From NCBI RefSeq assembly GCF_047495875.1, contig NC_092459.1, forward strand, positions 16,105,795 through 16,169,794: a stretch of DNA of 64,000 nt. The letters run 5' to 3'. Position 1 is the first letter of the stretch, and each line of letters begins with the position of its first letter. Positions 54,853 to 64,000 of this stretch are shown piece after piece. The stretch comes from Pithys albifrons albifrons (taxonomy: Eukaryota > Chordata > Aves > Passeriformes > Thamnophilidae). A program made the position numbers and the translations under genes. The notes below the pieces were generated by a model. It worked only from the letters and a program-made list of their open reading frames with translations, searched no databases and was not told the origin of the DNA.

Positions 54853-57800
54853 GGTGGACACAGAGAATAGCAATAGTTCGGGAGGAAAGGGAAGAGTAAT
54901 GGGAATTTGGATGTGATGGAGAAGCAGCAACCAGGCCAGATCTCCAGGGCTCTGACAGACAAAACTGGCAGGAAAACATTTTCTGTGTTGCTGTCCTCTG
55001 CTGTTCTGGGCTACGGCCTCCCTTGCCTATGCTCAGGGCCAGCCAGAACTACAAGAAATCAGGTTAGGCTGCTGGCCACTTTACAGCTATTTTCTAAGGT
55101 TATACAAACTATTTGAATACAGTCTTGATACAGTTTTGAAGTATCAACCTCTGTGAAAGCATTTTTCTCAAAAATACAATTACTTCACATATATTATGCT
55201 TGAATCTGGCTACATCTTCCACAAGAGAAGATTCCTAATCCCAGGGGTGTACCTTGTAGTCTAGAAGAGCTCACGGTATCTACAGTGGACAGTCCCAACT
55301 CTTTTTCCTATCTGTGCTTCACAGCAGTCAGCAAGCAAAAGAGGGAGCAACAAAAACTAGACAGTAAGAAAGGTTGAGGAGAAGGGTGTTTCTCCTGATC
55401 TTCAAACGTTTCTAAGGCCAGACTTGGCATTTGGATAGTTAGTGCTGGTTGACTAGAAAGTGAGGGGGTCCATGGCAGGTATAGCTTTCACAATGTCAAG
55501 TTAGGGACCAGTGTTCCCTACAGTGCAAACAGTGAGTTGTGGTTTCCACAGCCAGGCAGGAGGACACGCCAGAGACTCATGTCTGGAAGACTCATCCAGA
55601 CACCTGAATGTAGGTGTTTAACCCTCACCAGCAGCCACCCCTGAGAGACAGGGTTTGTGGGCTGAGTAAGCAGAGGATGTGGGTCCTACCTGCCTTAGCC
55701 TGCAGGTCCCACCCCCAGCACAGAAGAGGACCTGGTTACCACCCTGAAGGACATCCTAGGCAGAGCATCCCAGCTCTTTTTTGAAGCGGTGGCTCTTCAG
55801 GATTGAGATCAGACAAATAGTCTTTCAATCCAAGTGGTTCAGATATACAGCTGAAAACCTGGAAACCAGGCAGTTTCAGCATGAGAACCCAGCAGACTGG
55901 TGATAAGGACTCTTGAAAGACAGGTCGGAGAGCAGAATTAAATGGTCTGAGATGGAAGAAGGAATTGAAATTAGGAGTGTGCTCCAATCTCCATATTAGT
56001 GAATAAAAGGCAGCATTACCTCCTCTGTCTGCATTTTATGAGGATTTAATGCATCCAGACTCCAATTGAAAGATCAAAGACTCCAGGTACGTTAAATATT
56101 AATCTGCCTTTGCAAACTCCTACACAGCTCAGAGATGAGACAGGCATCCAGCAGAAGAGAACTGTCAGGGCTGCTTGTTAGCTCTGCTCAGCTGCCAGAT
56201 AGGAAGGATTTTGAGGGGAAAACAAAACCTCCAATGAAGCTTCAGCACACACTCCGCCTGCTGCTGGGTTTACAAGCCTCAGTGACAGGGGGGATACACC
56301 TCACACTACCTTGTGTTAGGTCAGCTCACAGAGAAAATGGACTCATTCTAGAAAAATGAGATTCTTCAGCGTCAATCAGGCCACAACATCCAGATCTGTA
56401 CAAATACTCAGGGAAATTACCTTGACCTGAGAAGAGACATTAACAGAAGAAATCTCTGAAAAGGTTGCAGATTAAATACTTTATAAAGCTTGCAGCTGGA
56501 GTAAAGGGACACATCAGTAGCAGAACTCAAACCAAAAGTACTTTGGATACCACTTTCTCTACCTTTTCCTGCTTTTAAAAGATACCTCTTCTGCAGCTAA
56601 AATTGCCTTATCTAATTGAAGTAAGAGTTTGATCTCCAGACATGTGCTACAGCAGCACCTTTCATTTCAAAATACTAGAAAATTCCTTGCCTTTCTGACC
56701 TACTTTCAAGTCCTTTAAGACCCATATTCATAAAGGCATTTAGAAAACCAAATCCCACTGAACTGGTTCTCAGAAAAAGGTACCAGCCTATTTTATCAAT
56801 CACTACCCAGTATTTAGAGTATTTTCAGCCTCAGTTAAACCAAAGCCAGAGATAAACCTAGAAATGTTCAGCACTTGAAAAATTATGAATATTTGCCATC
56901 TACACAGGGGGCAGAAGTCAAATTTGCAGCACTTATAAAAGTGTCCATTAAATCAGTGTGAGCTGAAAGCATTGGAAAAAAATATAAGAGGATGAAAAGA
57001 CAGCATTTACTTTAAAAAAATAAAAACCAAAAATTAGCAAAATGCCTCTATTTCCATTAGGAGCAAAAAACATATCAATTCAACCAGCACAATAATTTCA
57101 AAACAACTTTTGAGACCTGTCAGCTTTAGGAAATCTGCCTCAGCTGACAAGAGGGAAGAGGTTTTTCAAGCTAAGCATCAAGTGACAAGTCCTTGAGAGA
57201 TCATCAGAGAATCCCCAGGGCTTCACAGGCTGGCTCAAAACTGCTGTGGGACCAGCCATGCCAGCTGGCACACAGCACTGCTTGAGCCCCCACACTTCCC
57301 CCCACAACTCTGGATGGAAAACTTGGAGATCACTTCAGCCAGCAAGTGCCTTGTGCATGAAGTCCCTAAATCTGCCAGTGGCTGCTCCACAAGGGCCAGT
57401 GGCTTATTACATGCTGTTATTTTGAACTTAGAAGCAACAACACAGATGATCTGCCCAGCTGAAACCAAATGGCTGAAAAATGCAGAAGGCAAATGATGCT
57501 CGCTGGCATTAATGCTCAACCAGCCATAAGCTGTGGAGTAACTCTAATCCTCTATAATCCTATGGGACTCATCTTTGAGCTGTTTTTATTTCACTGAATT
57601 GTTTTCATTCCTATTATGATTATTTTTATTTTTAAAATTATACTTCATTTTCAGATATCTGAGCTGAAATATCTATATTCTGAATTAAATATGTTCCTAG
57701 TAGAGACATGCACACAGATCTGCAAAGCCACAGCCACATTTGGTTGAGTGATTTTCCCAAGCAGGTTTGAGTCAGCACTACAGACACAGCTATAACTTTC

Positions 57801-60800
57801 AATGGTTTTCACTCCCCTGACTTTTCAAGTCTTCGCCATCCATGTCTCGACACCTTCCAGAAGTATCTGGCATGTTGTCTGTCCCCAAGCTCTGCGGCAG
57901 GCCCTAAGCTCCATTCTAGCAGATGCAACACATGCCCACAAAATCATGCCAGTGAAATAGCAGGCTGGGACACAGACCTCATGCTATTTCAAACATTTTG
58001 AACAGATGAAAGACAAAACCCCAGGGTTACAGGGGTAACACCAGTGCCCAGTGCAGACCAGGAATAGGTTTCTGGGGGAAGCAGGGAGAGACACAGGGGA
58101 CAAGCCTCCAGTGCTGTTCACACAAGCTGGTTTGCACCTCTTGGCTAAGGGCTGTGGATCATTCCCTGGGGAAGATGCCTTTCAGACTGGAGATGAAACC
58201 TGTGTCACTGACCTCTTCTTTCTCCATTACAGCCTTGCTGATCATCCTAACCTACAGATGTTTTGTGTAGCTATGCTTTTACTTTATCTAAGCATTTTCT
58301 TATTTGTCCTCCCAACTCCCTTGTGCATTATTTTGGGTTATCAAGGGTTCACCATTCAGCTAGATTTTTAAAGTCAGAATCAATTACAAAGCTGCTTAAA
58401 CAATAGGTCATCATTATCGTAACATTGCAATGCTCTCAAGTTAGATTCTAAGTGTTGACTTAAAGGTTAAAGCAAAGGACTTGAAAGACTGAAAAAAGTT
58501 CCTAAATATTAATACTGAAGAATTGCAAAAATGAGAACCATAACTGCCACAGTTACCAAGTCTCTGTGAAATCTATGGAGCATGGAGTAGCATAAAGCAG
58601 AGATAGAATACATTTCAGGTCCTGATGATGCTGAAGAACAGTGAGGTTTGCTGCAAAGGACAAAAGAGTGAGTCTAGTATTACCTAAAAACCTAACTGAT
58701 AGGAAGTCTTTGGTTATTCCCCAAAGTACACTTAATTCTGGCCCAATAGAGCCATCTCCTCAGTCAATGTTTGTGAGGTGTAAGGGACTATTAGTTCTGA
58801 CTATACAACGTAGCTGCCCTTGTCATATGTAGGAATAGTGGTCTCACTTTTCATCAAGAAGAATGTTTTTAAAAATTGGGACAAATTTCTTCCTAATGTT
58901 GTTCTGCTGGAGTCAATGAGTTCATGTTAGAAATAACTTGCTGTCATCTGTGCCGAAAATACAAAATCAGGGCTTCATAGTGAGATGAAAAGAGTGCCCA
59001 GAAGGGGGTAAGTATGTTTTCAAAACTTTTAACTAGGGGGAGATGGGACTCAGATGCCAAATCTTTCACAATAATTCATTATGGATGGTTAGTAGAAAAT
59101 AACGTGAGTAGAATTTTGTCTTTATATAAAATGTTGGTCAGATAAAGCTAGAAATACTAAACAGAATTTCTCCTGCAATGTTTGAATCAAAGTCCCTACC
59201 AGATTACAAGATCTCTGCTGTTTGCAGCTATATTTTACCGAAATGGTTGATTTGGGCTGTCATCTTTGATATGTCAGATCAAATTTTCAGTATTCTTAAC
59301 CAGACCAAAATGAAAAAAATCCCCCAAAACCCACAAACAAACAATCATTTAAAACCCCACATAAAACAGCCTTCAAATGTAGGTGTCAGTTCTAAAACCT
59401 GTGTCTAAACTGTCTCAGTTCAGCATTTACATGAGTACCTGACACTATCCCCACACACCTATCTGCAGGAAAGAAAACACCAAGGACTCACCACAAACCA
59501 GTGAATGATGTTGAGAATGCTGCAGAGTATTTTTATTTACATTAATAAATACATGTTATGTACATATGCAATTGCAATTTTATTTATGAAGCTTTAAGGC
59601 ATTTCTTTTCTGCCCTTCCCATCCACAGAGGCTTAGGACTGGCTGCAGAAGCTGGGATATTTGTGCAATATTTAAGTGCTTAATGTCCATTCAATCAACT
59701 TACACTTTCCAACACATTATCACTCTCCAGGTGCTTGGAAGTTTTCCTAGGTGGGTCTGACAGTTGTCTTCTTGAGGGCACTGGACAGGCTCAAAAGGCA
59801 AACTCAATGTGGGGAGGGTGGTGCCAGCCCTGCAGTTACATTCTTGGAGATGTAGAGAAGAGGCAGAAAGGTCTCTCAAGGCCCCCATCGAATCATTCCA
59901 GCCATGTCAGCAGTGACACCTGCCTTTTGTGCAACAGAAATGACAAGCATTGATCCAAAACATGTGACCTACCAGCTATGGAACATCCCAAACTTAAAGG
60001 GATTTGAACCTGCATCTCCAGATCCCCAGGAGAGTAATTGCTAACATTAGGAGTAGGTGAAATTAGCCTACAATCAGGCATGCCATATAAAAGGATGGAA
60101 GAAGCCTAATGATGAAGATAGCTCAAGCCTAGTCATAGGACACCAGACTAAAAAGGGGCAAAATGGGTATTCTCCCTTCCCTGCTTTCTGTTTTCATGTC
60201 CCACAGTGGACTCATGTATAAACACAAGAACAGGTCAGGAGTGCCCAGACAGAAGACAAAATCTAAGCAAAGCAGTTTAAGAGGCTAGAGGAAGAGTAGA
60301 GACAAGAGACATAAAATATAGATTACTAGTTGGAGAAAAACAAAGCAAAAGTGAAAAACCAGAGGTCTGACCAGGGTAGAGTGGTAAAAGAGCAATGGCA
60401 CCACCCCAGAGGGCAAGTGGACAGGAAAAAGGTTTGCTTTTGTTTGCCACAGCATCTGCTCCTCACTGAGGAGAACAAACATAACAGAGCAGAAACAGCT
60501 CTTGTTCCCATTTTCTCACACGTTAGATAAGTGACAGCTACATTTAAAGGAGGTTCTAAGAATAAAGGGAAGCCACTTGAATGTTGCCAAGTTCCTCCCA
60601 ATGCTGCAAGTAGGACACCTCAAAAAGTGAACCACAAGAGAGCTGGCATTAGCACATACCTATTTATCAGGACAACTTTGTTTAGATCCAGACCTCAAGC
60701 TGAGGTTAGTTACAAACAGACCCTTGGGTGGGATTTAACTGTTCTGGCTTAGGTGGTCAGTCTGAGAAAATCACCGTGAGCTTCTTGTATAACCAAGTCA

Positions 60801-61689
60801 GAGAAAGGCACCTTGGCACAGGGATTCATTTCATCCCTATACAGGACAGGTAATTGACTCTGGAGGTACCTACTCCTTGCCCAGTATGACCAGCTCAGGC
60901 TTGTAGGTATGTAAAGTTCAGTGAAGGGTGTCCTATCATCACTAATTACCTAAGTCAGTCTCTGGGAGGTCTAACAGCAGCCTGGCTTCCTACTGTGGTC
61001 ACTCGTTACCCTCCCCTTCTCCGTACTGTCACCAACTGCCAGCTGATCCCATCATGAGCTAGCACAGGCTGCTATTCCAGCAATAAGCTATTCTTTTTGT
61101 AATGTTTTTCCATTCATTCAGTTTCTTGGTTCCTGGTGAGGGTAAAATGGCCATCATTCCTGTGAAAAACCATGCCAGTCAGGGAAAGAAATGTCCTTGG
61201 CAGCAGCCAAGATGGCCTTCAGTGTGTTACAAAACTGTGCCCTTGCATGCCAGCAGCATACAGAAAACAGAAAGATGCATAAGTGAAAGAATTCAGGCAA
61301 GTAAATTCACCAGGAAAAAAATTCTGCACATAATTAGAATGGGAACATTTTAAAAGGAGGAGAGATATGGCAAAATACCAGGCTGCAATGGAACATAATA
61401 TCCAGCAAAAGATACTGACCATAAAAAAATATAATGACATCAGGCATTTTTCAATAGCATGCAAGACACCAAGAGTTATGGAAATGATCCAAGAGTGTTA
61501 TCCTCAAATGACAAATACATTCTTCTTGGAATTACATCCTCAACACAACAAACACCATGGTACATAAGCATGCATGGTCAAAATCTTGCATTTGAACTGG
61601 GGCAGTGTCAATGCAATTTCAACAAAAGGTTTTTTTTATTCTCAGGCTGGGAGACAAAATAACACTCTACATGTGATCCTATGCTGAAA
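54853..61689. other. Long non-coding stretch, nothing recognised
   Basis: Mixed-composition unique DNA. I looked for RPS7, which lies upstream of COLEC11 in human, and saw no trace of its conserved protein. The COLEC11 promoter and 5' UTR exon probably lie here or beyond the window, but I cannot pick them out. Confidence 0.35.
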
Positions 61690-62428
61690 CTTTCCTAAAG
61701 TTAGTCAAGGGCAAGTCCTGCCTGACCAGTCCAGTGGTATTCTATGATGGAGTGGCTACATCAGTGGACAAGGGAAGGGCTACAGATGTCATCTATCTGA
61801 ACTTCTGTAAAGCCTTTGACAGAGTCCCCAACATCATCCTGCCCTCTAAACCGGAGAGAGATGGATTGGATGGGTGGACAATTAGATGGATAAGACAGGG
61901 GTTGGATGGCCATATCCAGAGGGTAATGGACAGCGGCTCAGAATTCTGGTAGACATCAGTGACAAGTGGTGCTCATCATGGACCTGTTCTTGTGTCCTGT
62001 AATGGACAACGGCTCAGAATTCTGGTAGACATCAGTGATAAGTGGTGTCCATCAGGGGCCTGTTCTGGGACCAGTGTTATTTAGTATCTTCATTAATGAC
62101 ATGGACAAAGGGACAGAGTGCACCCTCAGGAAGTTTGCAGACAACACCAAGCAGAGTGGTGCAGTTGACACATCTGAAGGATGGGATGCCAACCAGAAGG
62201 ATCTGGACAAGCTCAAGAACTGTGCCCATGGGAATATCCTGAGGTTCAACAAGACCAAGTGCAAGGTGCTGCATCTGGATTGGGGCAACCCCCAGTATCA
62301 ATCCAGGCTGGGGAGTGAACAAATCGAGAACAGCCCTGCCAAGAAGAACTTCGGGGTGCTCAGGGATGAGAGGCTGCACATGAGCTGACAACATGCACTC
62401 ATAGCCCAGAAAGCCAGATGTGTCCTGG
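61690..62428 (+). mobile_element. CR1 LINE, left part of an interrupted copy
   Basis: Carries reverse-transcriptase blocks [14 protein letters not shown] and [13 protein letters not shown]. The catalytic box is changed: FADN where FADD is expected, so one catalytic Asp is replaced by Asn. The frame is further broken by a 76-bp tandem duplication at 61923-62073. The element continues at 63058 after the solo LTR. Confidence 0.9.
61923..62073. repeat. 76-bp tandem duplication inside the CR1 reverse transcriptase
   Basis: The block beginning GTAATGGACAGCGGCTCAGA is repeated at 61999 as GTAATGGACAACGGCTCAGA. The copies share the internal GGTAGACATCAGTGA segment with a few differences. CR1 elements normally have this segment once. 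Confidence 0.88.
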
Positions 62429-63052
62429 TGTCTTGGTTTGAGATAAGCAACTGCCAACCCCCCCAAGCACAGAGAGAAAAGCCTCCCTCCTAACACCAGG
62501 GAAAGGGAGGAAAAGAGAGGGGAAAGAAGAAAACACTTCAAACCGCATTTATACTAAAACTACATATATTTTTACAGAAAGAAAGAGACAATTAGAAGAG
62601 AGTACAAATATACACTCACACAAGTCTGCAACAACAAGTTCCCCACCTCAACTTCTTAACGAACACACAAATTCTACTGTCCTAACTACACATTACTTAA
62701 GAAAATACTTATTCCCCAGGGAGACAAACTCAAGGAGAAAGGAGAGACCTAGAACAACACAATTTACTTTCCTGAGATACCCTATGAGCCAGTGGTGGGC
62801 CTGGTCCTCTCCATCCCCCCTGGGACAGCATCGTGCGTCCTCCCAAGAGGAGGGCTGAGAAGCGACTGACTTAACCACTCCCACACTGGTTCCTACTTCC
62901 CTGGAGATGATGTCATAATGTGGTATGGAATACAAAAGTACTGGCTAGCAGAGGTCAGCTGTTAGCTCAGCCCAGCTCAAGTCAGCTGACAGCTTCGGCC
63001 TAGTCCAGACTTCAGAGCCCAAATTTAGGCCCACCTAGGTGAACCCATAACA
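62429..63052 (-). mobile_element. Solo LTR (624 bp) nested in a CR1, with 5-bp target duplication
   Basis: Starts TGTCTTGGTTTGAGATAAGC and ends GGTGAACCCATAACA. Exact CCTGG repeats flank it at 62424-62428 and 63053-63057. Removing the LTR and one repeat rejoins the CR1 sequence cleanly (GTGTCCTGG to GCTACAGC). A TATA-like TTTTGTATTCC on the minus strand near 62923-62933 suggests minus orientation. It is the same family as 1-343. No viral genes are present. Confidence 0.93.
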
Positions 63053-63057
63053 CCTGG

Positions 63058-63637
63058 GCTACAGCAGGTCAAGGGAGAGAATTCTGCCCCTCTATCTTGC
63101 TCTCATCAGACCCCACCTGAAGTGCTGCATCCAGCTCTGGGGTCCCCAGTACAGGAAGGACATCAGGCTTTTGCAGCAAGTCCAAAGGCTGGCCACCATG
63201 ATGATCAGGAGGATGGAGCACCTCTACTATGAAGAAAGGCTGAGAGAATTGGGATTTTTCAGCCTGGAAAAGAAAAGGTTTTGGGATGACCTAATTGTGG
63301 CCTTCTAGTACCTGAAGGGAGCCTACAAGAAAGATGTGGAGAGACTTTTTACAAGAGCATGTAGTGACAGGACAAGGGGGAACAGTTTCAAAACTGAGTA
63401 GGTTTAGAGAAGACATTAGGAAGAAATTCTTTACTCTGAGGGTGGTTAGGCATTGGAACAGGTTGCTTATAGAGACTGTGGATGCTCCATCCTGGGAAGT
63501 GTTCAAGGCCAGGTTGGACTAGGCCCTAAACAACATGGTCTACTGGAATGTGTCCCTACCCATGACAGGGAGGTTGGAACAAGATGATCTTTAAGGTCTC
63601 TTCCAACAGAGCCCATTCTATGATTCTATGATATCTT
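63058..63637 (+). mobile_element. CR1 LINE, right part of the interrupted copy
   Basis: Continues the element at 61690-62428: GCTACAGCAGG, then CCCCACCTGAAGTGCTGCAT, then GTACCTGAAGGGAGCCTACA and a 3' tail CCCATTCTATGATTCTATGA. The CR1 3' end has two ATTCTATG units. Frame breaks are present, including a TAG near 63307. Confidence 0.9.
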
Positions 63638-64000
63638 TGCTGGACAAATTATGGGTGATCTTGATAGCAATAGCACCATCCAACATCCTTTTTCTCCCGA
63701 CACACTTTTCCAAGAGCAGATAAGGGAAAGAAGGCAAAAGAAAGGGGAATTATCAAAACAGATCCCCACATTAACAGAAAATATATGCTTGGTACGCAGA
63801 AATGGTTGTAGAAGCAAAATGCAGCAAGATGTGACTTAGTAGAAGCACATAGAAAGACACACAATTCCTAGAGATAACTAGATGCTGACAAAGTTCTCAG
63901 AAATCCAAGTATTCCTACATTATTATACTACAGCAGACTTTCACTAATCAGTCTACATCACTGGCAATAGTCATGATCCTACTTATAAGGCATGCCAAAT
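63638..64000. other. Non-coding window end
   Basis: Unique sequence with no feature recognised. Confidence 0.4.

Noticed and set aside
52878..64000. RPS7, the human upstream neighbour of COLEC11
   Set aside because: None of its conserved protein segments was seen; it probably lies outside the window.

Overview
This window is vertebrate nuclear DNA, almost certainly from a bird. It is AT-rich, gene-poor and intron-dominated, and most of the recognisable repeats are CR1 LINEs ending in the ATTCTATG-type 3' tail, plus solo LTRs flanked by 5-bp target duplications. That mix is typical of avian genomes. Many CR1 copies are 5'-truncated and three are nearly identical, so the family was active fairly recently. 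I cannot name the species. No bacterial-type operons, CRISPR arrays, rRNA or tRNA genes were seen.

The one complete gene is COLEC11 (collectin-11, also CL-K1 or CL-11) on the minus strand. Six coding exons run from an ATG at 51888 to a stop at 32985 and splice in phase to a 271-residue protein, the same length as mammalian collectin-11. It has a signal peptide, an N-terminal cysteine, 24 uninterrupted Gly-X-Y triplets, a short neck and a C-type lectin domain with EPN and WND calcium/mannose motifs. Every splice site is GT-AG. A 5' untranslated exon and the promoter must lie upstream (above 51914) but I could not locate them.

A second gene is represented by one exon-like block at 3001-3077 on the minus strand. 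It encodes the linker between the two doublecortin domains of the DCDC2/DCDC2C family. In human 2p25.3 DCDC2C lies near COLEC11 on the same strand, and the arrangement here fits that. The flanking exons were not found. ALLC, which lies between the two genes in human, was also not recognised by eye.

Layout: 1-343 end of an LTR; 344-6500 DCDC2C territory; 6.5-12 kb CR1 pieces and two solo LTRs; 12-32 kb mostly unique AT-rich DNA with one CR1, one solo LTR, simple repeats and two unexplained ORFs of about 200 codons; 32.9-51.9 kb COLEC11, whose introns hold CR1 copies (including a head-to-head inverted pair at 38.4-40.8 kb) and an old LTR; 52-64 kb upstream flank with three CR1 insertions, the last split by a solo LTR.

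I see no sign of a novel biological system. The observations most worth checking are the orphan DCDC2C exon with the missing ALLC, the inverted CR1 pair inside COLEC11, the nested LTR-in-CR1 insertion with a 76-bp duplication, and the two unexplained ORFs.
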